Assembly: GCA_030837395.1 (NCBI GenBank)
Contig: JAUPKO010000671.1
Location: forward strand, 1 to 7,089
DNA length: 7,089 nucleotides
Source: Actinomycetota bacterium
Lineage (GTDB): Bacteria > Actinomycetota > Actinomycetes > S36-B12 > UBA10799
Direction of reading: 5' to 3'
Part shown: positions 1 through 5,875 of the stretch, one piece after another
Layout of the letters: each line of letters opens with the position of its first letter
Position numbering within the stretch: position 1 is the stretch's first letter
Notes under the pieces: generated by a model
Told to the model about the DNA's origin: nothing
The model's database searches: none
The model's input: the letters and a program-made list of their open reading frames with translations, nothing else
Program-made: the position numbers and the translations under genes

Positions 1-1
1 C

Positions 2-100
2 CACATCGCCCCCGCGGCCGTCACCGACGCCGCGGGTAATGCCACCGGCACGCTTGTCGCCCCCACCGCCGAGGCCGCCGACGTGACCTTCCGCGCAGTG
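2..100 (+). other. Tail of a probable Ig-like module at the truncated N-terminus
   Basis: The first codons read VTDAAGNATG followed by TAEAADVTFRAVVV. A D-x-AGN motif shortly before the closing strand is common in bacterial Ig-like extracellular modules, so this looks like the end of such a domain ahead of the hydrolase. Only about 30 residues are visible, so this is inference from a short motif and composition. It does show that the protein extends well to the left. Confidence 0.3.
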
Positions 101-3100
101 GTAGTGGGCTCACCGGCAGTATCGGCGGCCTCGCCCGGCTACACGGTGGTGATCGACTCGTCGAGCATCTACAACCCGCCGGCCTACAGTTCTTCTCCGC
201 AGGGCCAACCCAACACGATGCCGACCCGGCCCGGGGTGTTGATCAAGGCGCAGAAGCTCGATCCCAGCGGCGCGGACGTGATCGACCGGCCGCTGCAGTA
301 CCCGGGGATTCCCGCGTCCAACCCGTTCGACGCCACCCAGCCCCTGGCGGTGCCGCTGGTGTCCGGGGCAGGCGCGCCGCCCTGCTTCTACCGGCAGACC
401 ACGGCCGACCCGTGCGTCGTCGGCAGCACTGACGGTGCCGGCAACTCCATCGACCCGTCGATGTACGCCGATCAGTACCGAATCCTCTACTCCGACCAGC
501 GATTCATCCCCAACCCGCCGCCCTTCACCGACGAGCGTTCGCTGGGCTACGACCAAGCCATCCTGGAGGCGGCAAGTGCCTTAGTGATCGTGCCCAAGAA
601 CGCCACGGCCTCCTCCCGGGTCATCGCCTGGGATCACCCCACCCTCGGGCAGGCGGACCAGTGCTCCGTGAGCCGCGGATTCGACCTGATCGAGACCCCG
701 TTGGTTTCAAGCAAGGGCCCGGGCGGCGCGCAAATCAACAGCGGCGACATGTCGTTCTTCCTGGAGCAGACCCTCGCCGCGGGCAACATCGTGGTGATGC
801 CCGACTACATGGGCATTGCGGTGAACGGCCCGACGAAGCACAAGAAGTCCTACCTGATCGGGCAACAGGAGGCGCGCGACACCTACTACGCGATCAAGTC
901 CCTACAGGCCGCCGCCGGCGGTGCCCCCGGTTGGAACGGCGTCGGCAGCGGCAACCAGACCTGGACCGGCACCGACTTCGTGGCGGTCGGTCACAGCCAG
1001 GGCGGGCACTCGGCCATGTGGACGGCCATCGAGGGCCGCACCCCCTGGGCGAAGGCGCTCGGACTGAACCTCAAGGGTGTCGTGGCGGCAGCGCCGGCAA
1101 CCGACATCAACAAGATCGTGGCCGAGCAATGGCAGGGATATCCAAGTTGGGTCATCGGTCCGGAGTTCATCCAGACCTACGTCTCGATCTCACCGCAACT
1201 GCTGCAATTCGGCCTGGCCAACAACGTGGTGACCCCGGAGGGCCTGGCACAACTGCCGATCTTCGCCGAGTTGTGCACGACGCAGGCCTTCGCCAGTGCG
1301 ACACCACTGGTCAACAAGGGCATCAACTTCCTGAAGGACCCGGCCCAGAACGTTCAGGCCTACCAGAACTGGGCCCCGCTGTTCGCCCAACAGACGCCGA
1401 TTCCGACCGCGGACCCGGCCAATCCCATGCAGAATTCGTTCCCGCGGGACATGCCTCTGCTGCTCATCTCGGGCACGGCCGACAACATCGTCGTGTCGCA
1501 GGTCAACGCCGCGATGCAACAGGCCTTCTGCCTGATCGACGAAGGTGGCAAGCCGATCGTGCCCATGCGGGCGTTCTGGCTGCCGTCCATGACGGGCCTG
1601 AACACACCGCCCGCATCGTCATTCAAGGCCAAGATCAGCGCCGACATCCTCAATGTCACTGCGCTCACCGGCGGACCGGGGGCGGACTACACGCGCACCC
1701 TGCGATCGCTCGCGCCGAACAATGCCACCCAGGCGGTGCAGAACACCAACCGACTCAACGTCGGAGACACCCTGCTGGGTTGGGGTGAGGCCCCCAGCAC
1801 CAATGCGCCGCCGAACACAAAGGTGGCCGCTATCGACTACGACAATCAGTTGGTCACCTTCACCAATGCGATCTCCCCGGACAACGCGACGCTGTACTTC
1901 CGACCGAAGGCAATGGGTCCGTTGGCGCCCGGAACCGAGGTCAACTGGGTGGTCAACGGCGCTGTCTACTCCGCCACGATCGCTCAGCGAGGCACGGGTC
2001 AGGGCGGCGTCGGCACCTACATCCTCAATGGGGTCCCGCAGTATCCGGCGGCGGCGGACGACTCGTTCCAGGTGATGGCCAGTGTCACGGCCCCCGGCGC
2101 GGCCTCGCCGGTATCGAACCAACAGGCACCGGACCACTTGAACCCGCTGACCTTCCCGTTCACCCAGACCCAGTCCGCCGGCCAGGCCAGTGCCGTCGCC
2201 TACCGGGTGGAGAAGCAGGGCAGCGCCAACGTGGTGGTGCTCAGCTTCCTCGATGACCTGCCCGCCGCCTTCGCGCCGGACACCCAGGTCACCATCTCCG
2301 GGATGCCAAAGTTGAAGGCCAGCCTGGTGGCGATCGACCCCAACGGCCACCAGAAGTTGCTTTCGGTCGATCCCGCCTCGCGGACGGTCACCTTCAACCC
2401 CGGGTCGGCCGTCAACAAGCCGGCCGTGGTCGGCACGACCCCGCTGAACCCGCCGGCCTCGGTGTCGACGGAGCCTGTCTACAACAACTCCGCCAGCGAG
2501 CTCCTACAGTTCACTGCGGACGCCTTCGCCGACACTCCGATCGCCGCGGACTGCCACGAGGTGGACGAGATGCGCCCCACCGGCGTTCCCGGCACCGATA
2601 AGTCCGAGGGGATGACCTGGTACAACTTCCCTGCCTTCGGCCTGCTCGACCTGGTGAACTACAAGCAACTGCCGACCAAGGAGAACTTCTACAAGTCGTG
2701 GGGCTCCGGCGCGTTGCCACCGCCGACCACCCCGAACCCCCAGCCTTCCCTCGGCCTGCTGTTCATGCCGGCAACCGTGAACATCGGCAGTATCTCGAAC
2801 CTGGCGCAGGACGGCTGCTCGTTCACCTGGAAGCCGATCAGCAAGTATCAGGCGCGCCCGGCCAACCCCGATTGCGTGCAGTACGGCCTGTGGCCCTACG
2901 GCACCTTCATCTACTCCGACGCCAGCCAGGCCAGTGGTTCATGGGGGCTCTACCCCAATGACGGCAACACGACCAACATTCCGGCCGGGCCCGGGGTCGG
3001 CGCCTCGGTGTTCGTGCCGATCGACCCGGTGCGGGTGTGCGACACACGGCTGGCCTGCCCAGGTGGCACTGTGGCACCGGTGCCCGGCGGCCGTGGCAGC

Positions 3101-4219
3101 ACGACCTTCGACGTCGACAAGGCGATCGACATCAAGACCGGCCAGATCGTCGCCACCGACGTGGTGCCGGCCGAGGCGACCGCCGTTGCCTACAACATCA
3201 CCGCCGTCAACACCAGCGGCCGAGGCTGGTTCGCCGTCGCCGGCCCGGACGACACGACCAACGCCACGTCGTCGCTGAACTGGCCCGGCGCCGGCGATGT
3301 GATCGCCAACGGCCTGTCGGTCAAGATCGGTCCGGACCGCAGGGTGAAGGTGACCAACGGCAGCGCCAGCCCCACCGAGATGCTGTTCGACGTCGTGGGC
3401 TACTTCATCGACCCGGCGGTTGCCGACGGTGGGCTGTTCCACGAGGTCGCCCCGCAACGGGTCTACGACTCGCGCAAGGCGGGCCCCGGCGGCACCCCGG
3501 ATCCGATTCCCGCGAACCAGGGGTCCCGGGTCATCCCGGTCAACCAGGCGGTGCCCGCCGAAGCGACGGCCATCGCCTACAACATCATCGCCGTGGACAC
3601 CACCAGCCGCGGCTGGTTCGCGGTGACCCCCGGCGACGCCGCGACCTACCAGTCCTCGACCATCAACTGGCCCGACGCCGGTGACGTGATCGATAACGGG
3701 CAGTTCGTGAAGATCGCACCGGACGGCACGATCAAGGTGTTCAACGGCGCCACCGAACCGACCAACGTGATCATCGACGTCATGGGCTACTTCACCGACG
3801 AGGCGACCTCGTTCAGCGGCGACTACTTCCACCCGATCGCACCGGTGCGCACCTACGATTCCCGTGCACCCCAGCCGTTGTTCGGACCGTTGGGGGCGGG
3901 CCAGTCCCGCATGATCAACGTGGCGGACGGACGCGATCCGGCCACCGGCGCGGTCACCACCCCCAACGCGATACCGGTCGGCGCCACGTCGATCAACTAC
4001 AACATCACGGCGACCAACACCACCAGTCGCGGCTGGTTCGAGATCGCACCGGGTGACGCACCGCAGACGAACACCAGCGCGATCAACTGGCCCGTGTCCG
4101 GGGATGTCGTCGCGAATGGGCTGACGGTGGGCATCGATGCCCAACGTGAGATCCGGGTGCGCTCGGGCGCGACTGGGCCGACCGATGTGATCGTCGACCT
4201 GTTCGGGTACTTCCGGTAG
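2..4219 (+). CDS. Large exported lipase-like alpha/beta hydrolase with three C-terminal GYF repeats (5' partial)
   Basis: The reading frame is open to the left edge, so the start and any signal peptide lie outside; the GTG at 83 is internal. About 1,405 residues are visible, ending at TAG 4217-4219. Residues are numbered from codon 83. The hydrolase part (about 60-570) resembles the secretory lipase (LIP) family: WDHPTLGQADQC near 183, VVMPDYMGIA near 236, GHSQGG with Ser305 (codon 995-997), and SGTADN with Asp467 (codon 1481-1483). A beta-rich segment follows (about 573-797), then a segment with DCHEVDE (His825), WYNFPAFGLLDL and several Cys, then three tandem repeats (977-1377). The ten visible Cys suit an oxidised, extracellular protein. 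It ends GYFR, with no LPXTG or membrane segment. A likely role is hydrolysis of an ester or lipid outside the cell; the substrate is unknown. The LIP assignment is fairly firm, but activity is uncertain because the catalytic His cannot be placed. Confidence 0.85.
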   Translation, partial: HIAPAAVTDAAGNATGTLVAPTAEAADVTFRAVVVGSPAVSAASPGYTVVIDSSSIYNPPAYSSSPQGQPNTMPTRPGVLIKAQKLDPSGADVIDRPLQYPGIPASNPFDATQPLAVPLVSGAGAPPCFYRQTTADPCVVGSTDGAGNSIDPSMYADQYRILYSDQRFIPNPPPFTDERSLGYDQAILEAASALVIVPKNATASSRVIAWDHPTLGQADQCSVSRGFDLIETPLVSSKGPGGAQINSGDMSFFLEQTLAAGNIVVMPDYMGIAVNGPTKHKKSYLIGQQEARDTYYAIKSLQAAAGGAPGWNGVGSGNQTWTGTDFVAVGHSQGGHSAMWTAIEGRTPWAKALGLNLKGVVAAAPATDINKIVAEQWQGYPSWVIGPEFIQTYVSISPQLLQFGLANNVVTPEGLAQLPIFAELCTTQAFASATPLVNKGINFLKDPAQNVQAYQNWAPLFAQQTPIPTADPANPMQNSFPRDMPLLLISGTADNIVVSQVNAAMQQAFCLIDEGGKPIVPMRAFWLPSMTGLNTPPASSFKAKISADILNVTALTGGPGADYTRTLRSLAPNNATQAVQNTNRLNVGDTLLGWGEAPSTNAPPNTKVAAIDYDNQLVTFTNAISPDNATLYFRPKAMGPLAPGTEVNWVVNGAVYSATIAQRGTGQGGVGTYILNGVPQYPAAADDSFQVMASVTAPGAASPVSNQQAPDHLNPLTFPFTQTQSAGQASAVAYRVEKQGSANVVVLSFLDDLPAAFAPDTQVTISGMPKLKASLVAIDPNGHQKLLSVDPASRTVTFNPGSAVNKPAVVGTTPLNPPASVSTEPVYNNSASELLQFTADAFADTPIAADCHEVDEMRPTGVPGTDKSEGMTWYNFPAFGLLDLVNYKQLPTKENFYKSWGSGALPPPTTPNPQPSLGLLFMPATVNIGSISNLAQDGCSFTWKPISKYQARPANPDCVQYGLWPYGTFIYSDASQASGSWGLYPNDGNTTNIPAGPGVGASVFVPIDPVRVCDTRLACPGGTVAPVPGGRGSTTFDVDKAIDIKTGQIVATDVVPAEATAVAYNITAVNTSGRGWFAVAGPDDTTNATSSLNWPGAGDVIANGLSVKIGPDRRVKVTNGSASPTEMLFDVVGYFIDPAVADGGLFHEVAPQRVYDSRKAGPGGTPDPIPANQGSRVIPVNQAVPAEATAIAYNIIAVDTTSRGWFAVTPGDAATYQSSTINWPDAGDVIDNGQFVKIAPDGTIKVFNGATEPTNVIIDVMGYFTDEATSFSGDYFHPIAPVRTYDSRAPQPLFGPLGAGQSRMINVADGRDPATGAVTTPNAIPVGATSINYNITATNTTSRGWFEIAPGDAPQTNTSAINWPVSGDVVANGLTVGIDAQREIRVRSGATGPTDVIVDLFGYFR
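260..1790 (+). other. Secretory-lipase-type alpha/beta hydrolase domain
   Basis: The order of motifs fits LIP-family lipases (PF03583 type): a strand ending in DHPTLG followed by a Cys (about 617-664), the 'GNIVVMPDYMG' strand and turn (about 781-813), a helix with GQQEARDTYYAIKS, the nucleophile elbow GHSQGG at 989-1006 with Ser at 995-997, the strand GVVAAAPATD (about 1076-1105), and LLLISGTADNIV with the acid Asp at 1481-1483. The Cys in QAFCLIDEGG (about 1522-1551) matches the Cys often seen after the Asp in this family. The His expected about 25-40 residues later is absent. Assignment is by motif reading, not by alignment. Confidence 0.75.
1799..2470 (+). other. Beta-rich region following the hydrolase core, no family recognised
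   Basis: About 225 residues rich in Val, Thr, Pro and Asn with few charges, lacking Cys. Strand-like stretches such as VAAIDYDNQLVTFTN, TEVNWVVNGAVYSATI and ANVVVLSFLDDLP alternate with turns, as in extracellular beta-sandwich modules. It may be two modules, roughly 1799-2110 and 2180-2470, each with an L/F-A-P-x-T-x-V strand start, but similarity between the halves is weak. It lies between the hydrolase Asp and the later DCHEVDE motif, so it could be an insertion in the lipase fold or a separate domain. Function is unknown. Confidence 0.45.
3011..3406 (+). repeat. C-terminal GYF repeat 1 (132 residues)
   Basis: Runs from FVPIDPVRVCDTR to FDVVGYF. The core is AVAYNITAVNTSGRGWF (from 3185), SSLNWPGAGDVIANG (about 3269-3313), VKVTNG and a closing DVVGYF. 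This matches a repeat I know from many actinobacterial extracellular proteins: an opening R-x-x-DTR/DSR, a central 'YNIT/NVT' strand and a closing VDVxGYF. Unlike the other two copies it carries a Cys pair in VCDTRLAC, which could form a small disulfide loop. Function is unknown; surface binding or spacing is a guess. Confidence 0.8.
3437..3793 (+). repeat. C-terminal GYF repeat 2 (119 residues)
   Basis: Runs from FHEVAPQRVYDSR to IDVMGYF. It shares with repeats 1 and 3 the YNI-x-A strand (codon 3578), the SRGWF turn, the P-G-D-A loop, INWP, GDVIDNG, IKVFNG and PTNVIIDV. It has Tyr where repeat 1 has Cys in the opening motif. A 10-residue linker separates it from repeat 1. It is the shortest copy, lacking the longer loop after the opening motif that is present in repeats 1 and 3. 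Confidence 0.8.
3827..4213 (+). repeat. C-terminal GYF repeat 3 (129 residues)
   Basis: Runs from FHPIAPVRTYDSR to VDLFGYF, followed by a single Arg and the stop codon. The shared core is YNITATNTTSRGWF (codon 3998), APGDA, SAINWPVSGDVVANG and PTDVIVDLFGYF. The longer loop ADGRDPATGAVTT (about 3922-3960) parallels the KAIDIKTGQIVAT loop of repeat 1. Because the protein ends at this repeat, the repeats form the true C-terminus, with no anchor behind them. Confidence 0.8.
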
Positions 4220-4231
4220 TGCCAATCCCGC

Positions 4232-4237
4232 TAGGGT
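4232..4237 (+). promoter_or_regulatory. Possible -10 element upstream of pepA
   Basis: TAGGGT fits the TAnnnT pattern of actinobacterial SigA-type -10 elements and lies 38 bases before the chosen pepA start, which would give a short leader of about 30 bases. No convincing -35 is seen 16-18 bases upstream, where the sequence is still the end of the upstream coding region. This is a candidate only. Confidence 0.25.
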
Positions 4238-4266
4238 TTGCCCTGGCACCTGCCAACCCTGAAGGC

Positions 4267-4272
4267 GGAGGA
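4267..4272 (+). promoter_or_regulatory. Ribosome binding site of pepA
   Basis: GGAGGA lies 3 bases before GTG 4276; counted from its GGAGG core, the gap is 4. The spacing is slightly short, but this is the only strong Shine-Dalgarno sequence in the gap. It favours GTG 4276 over the in-frame GTG 4219, which overlaps the upstream stop codon and lacks a purine-rich site. GTG 4285 would be too far away. Confidence 0.7.
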
Positions 4273-4275
4273 TCC

Positions 4276-5748
4276 GTGACAGCAGTGCGATTGACCACGA
4301 CCACACCGGACGAGGTCCGAGCCGACGCCCTCGTGCTGTTCGTCGAGCGCGACGGCGACAAGTTCACCTTGCGCGCCGCCGGCGAGTTGCCCCGCGCGAC
4401 CGTCACCAAATTGCGCGCGCTGCTCACCCCGGTGCTGGGAGCCATGGCCGTCGGTGATGTGCGTATCGTCCCGTCCTCTGGCGCGGTGCGCGCCGAAACG
4501 GTGGCCTTCACAGCCACCGAGGACATGTCGGCCGAAGCGCTGCGGCGCGCCGCCGGCGCGGCCCTGCGCGAGTTGGCGGGACGGCGCACCGTGGCGATTG
4601 CGGTGCCCGTCGCGGGCAGCAGCAAAGCCGCCGCCATCGCCCAAGGTGCCCGCCTGGGTGCGTACACCTTCAGCAACTATCGATCCGGATCGACGACGTC
4701 CCCCGCCACCTCCACCATCACGCTGTGCAGCCCGGCGGCACGCAAAGCGGCCACTAAGAAGGCCCTTGCGGAGGCAAACACCGTCACCGACGCCGTCGTC
4801 GCGGTGCGCGATCTGGTCAACACCCCACCCGGCGACCTTCCCCCCACGGCCCTGGCTGCCGCCGTGCGGCGCGCAGCGTCGGACACCCCGGTGCGGGTTG
4901 ACGTCTGGGACGAGCGCAAACTCGCCCGCGGTGGCTACGGCGGCATGCTCGGCGTGGGCCAAGGCTCGGCCAATCCGCCCCGACTGGTCAAGCTGAGTTA
5001 CCACCCGCCCAAGGCGCGCGGACATCTCGGCCTGGTCGGTAAAGGGGTGACCTTCGATTCCGGCGGACTGTCCCTCAAGGCCCCCACCGCGATGATCACG
5101 ATGAAGTGCGACATGGCCGGCGCAGCCGCCGTGGCCATGGCCACACTCGCCGTGGCACGGCTGAAGATCCCCGTGCGCATCACGGCGTACCTCGCGCTTG
5201 CCGAGAACATGCCCAGCGGCACGGCCCAGCGCCCCGGCGACGTCCTGACTACCTACAACGGCACCACCGTGGAGGTGCTCAACACCGATGCCGAGGGTCG
5301 CCTGCTGATGGCCGATGTGCTGGCCAAAGCCTGCGAGGACTCCCCCGACCTGCTCATCGACGTGGCCACCCTCACCGGCGCCCAGATGGTGGCATTGGGT
5401 ATGCACGTGGCGGCCGCGATGGGCAACCGTGACGACGCCCGTGATCGGGTGGTGACATGCGCCGACGCGGCCGACGAAGCCATGTGGGCGATGCCGCTGC
5501 CCCCGCAGTTGCGTGCCTCGTTGGACTCGCGGATCGCAGACCTGGCCAACATCGGCGAACGGATGGGCGGCATGCTCACCGCGGGGGTGTTCTTGTCGGA
5601 GTTCGTCGACGAAGGCATCCCGTGGGTCCACCTCGACATCGCCGGGCCCGCGTTCAACGAGGGTCCAGCTGTCGGCTACACACCGACAGGCGGTACGGGG
5701 TACGCCGTGCGCACGTTGGTTCAGGTGGCACGCGACATGGCTGGCTGA
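4276..5748 (+). CDS. pepA: Leucyl aminopeptidase (M17 family)
   Basis: A 490-residue cytosolic metallo-exopeptidase that removes N-terminal residues from peptides, normally as a hexamer with two metal ions per active site. The catalytic half is textbook M17: VGKGVTFDSGGLSLK (Lys256, Asp261, Lys268), MKCDMAGAAAV (Asp279), the signature NTDAEGRL at 5281-5304 (Asp338, Glu340, Arg342), then DVATLTGA and WVHLDIAGPA. Metal ligands Lys256, Asp261, Asp279, Asp338 and Glu340 and catalytic Lys268 and Arg342 keep the same spacing as in bovine LAP. The N-terminal 150 residues are the variable Ala-rich domain usual for the family, followed by VRDLVNTPPGDLPP. Length is normal and the gene is intact. The start was chosen from the GGAGGA site; an in-frame GTG at 4219 would add 19 residues. 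Its position just upstream of lpdA matches Streptomyces-type synteny. Confidence 0.96.
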   Translation: MTAVRLTTTTPDEVRADALVLFVERDGDKFTLRAAGELPRATVTKLRALLTPVLGAMAVGDVRIVPSSGAVRAETVAFTATEDMSAEALRRAAGAALRELAGRRTVAIAVPVAGSSKAAAIAQGARLGAYTFSNYRSGSTTSPATSTITLCSPAARKAATKKALAEANTVTDAVVAVRDLVNTPPGDLPPTALAAAVRRAASDTPVRVDVWDERKLARGGYGGMLGVGQGSANPPRLVKLSYHPPKARGHLGLVGKGVTFDSGGLSLKAPTAMITMKCDMAGAAAVAMATLAVARLKIPVRITAYLALAENMPSGTAQRPGDVLTTYNGTTVEVLNTDAEGRLLMADVLAKACEDSPDLLIDVATLTGAQMVALGMHVAAAMGNRDDARDRVVTCADAADEAMWAMPLPPQLRASLDSRIADLANIGERMGGMLTAGVFLSEFVDEGIPWVHLDIAGPAFNEGPAVGYTPTGGTGYAVRTLVQVARDMAG

Positions 5749-5831
5749 CGAGACCGGATTCGGTATCGGTTGTCAACAGATCGGGCACATCAGTGGCCCT
5801 CGTGGTGCCTGAAGTGCCAGGATGACACCTA

Positions 5832-5848
5832 GGCGCGATCGGCGCGCC
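5832..5848 (+). other. GC-rich inverted repeat in the pepA-lpdA gap
   Basis: GGCGCG (5832-5837) and CGCGCC (5843-5848) are perfect reverse complements around the 5-base loop ATCGG. This is a strong 6-bp GC stem starting 83 bases after the pepA stop and ending 13 bases before the lpdA Shine-Dalgarno sequence. No T-run follows, so a classical terminator is unlikely. It may be an RNA leader structure, a weak T-less terminator, or chance in GC-rich DNA. Apart from this and the lpdA ribosome site, I see no clear signal in the 127-base gap. Confidence 0.35.
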
Positions 5849-5861
5849 ATCGAGGCTGTGT

Positions 5862-5869
5862 GGAAGGGA
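5862..5869 (+). promoter_or_regulatory. Ribosome binding site of lpdA
   Basis: GGAAGGGA lies 6 bases before GTG 5876, a good spacing. It supports that start over the in-frame GTG at 5858, which lies upstream of this site. Confidence 0.7.
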
Positions 5870-5875
5870 CTCAAC

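Noticed and set aside
661..1788. 375-codon open frame on the plus strand in another frame within the hydrolase
   Set aside because: It overlaps the LIP catalytic motifs in the correct frame, and its product is an Arg/Gln/Gly-rich shadow without motifs.
1619..2350. 243-codon minus-strand open frame opposite the beta-rich region
   Set aside because: It has the same shadow composition, no ribosome site was recognised, and the plus frame is continuous through it.
4219..4249. Inverted repeat after the hydrolase as a Rho-independent terminator
   Set aside because: The stem is interrupted by an unpaired stretch, it overlaps the stop codon, and no T-run follows.
2939..4306. 455-codon open frame on the minus strand across the repeat region
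   Set aside because: It is antisense to the well-supported GYF repeats, its product is the Arg/His/Gly/Val-rich composition typical of frame shadows in GC-rich DNA, and it shows no recognisable motif.
4231..5631. 466-codon open frame on the minus strand across pepA
   Set aside because: It is the mirror of a strongly conserved M17 gene. Its product is low-complexity His/Gly/Arg-rich with no domain, so it is a GC-driven shadow.
5770..5775. TTGTCA as a possible -35 for lpdA
   Set aside because: No TAnnnT -10 lies 16-19 bases downstream, so it is not supported as a promoter.
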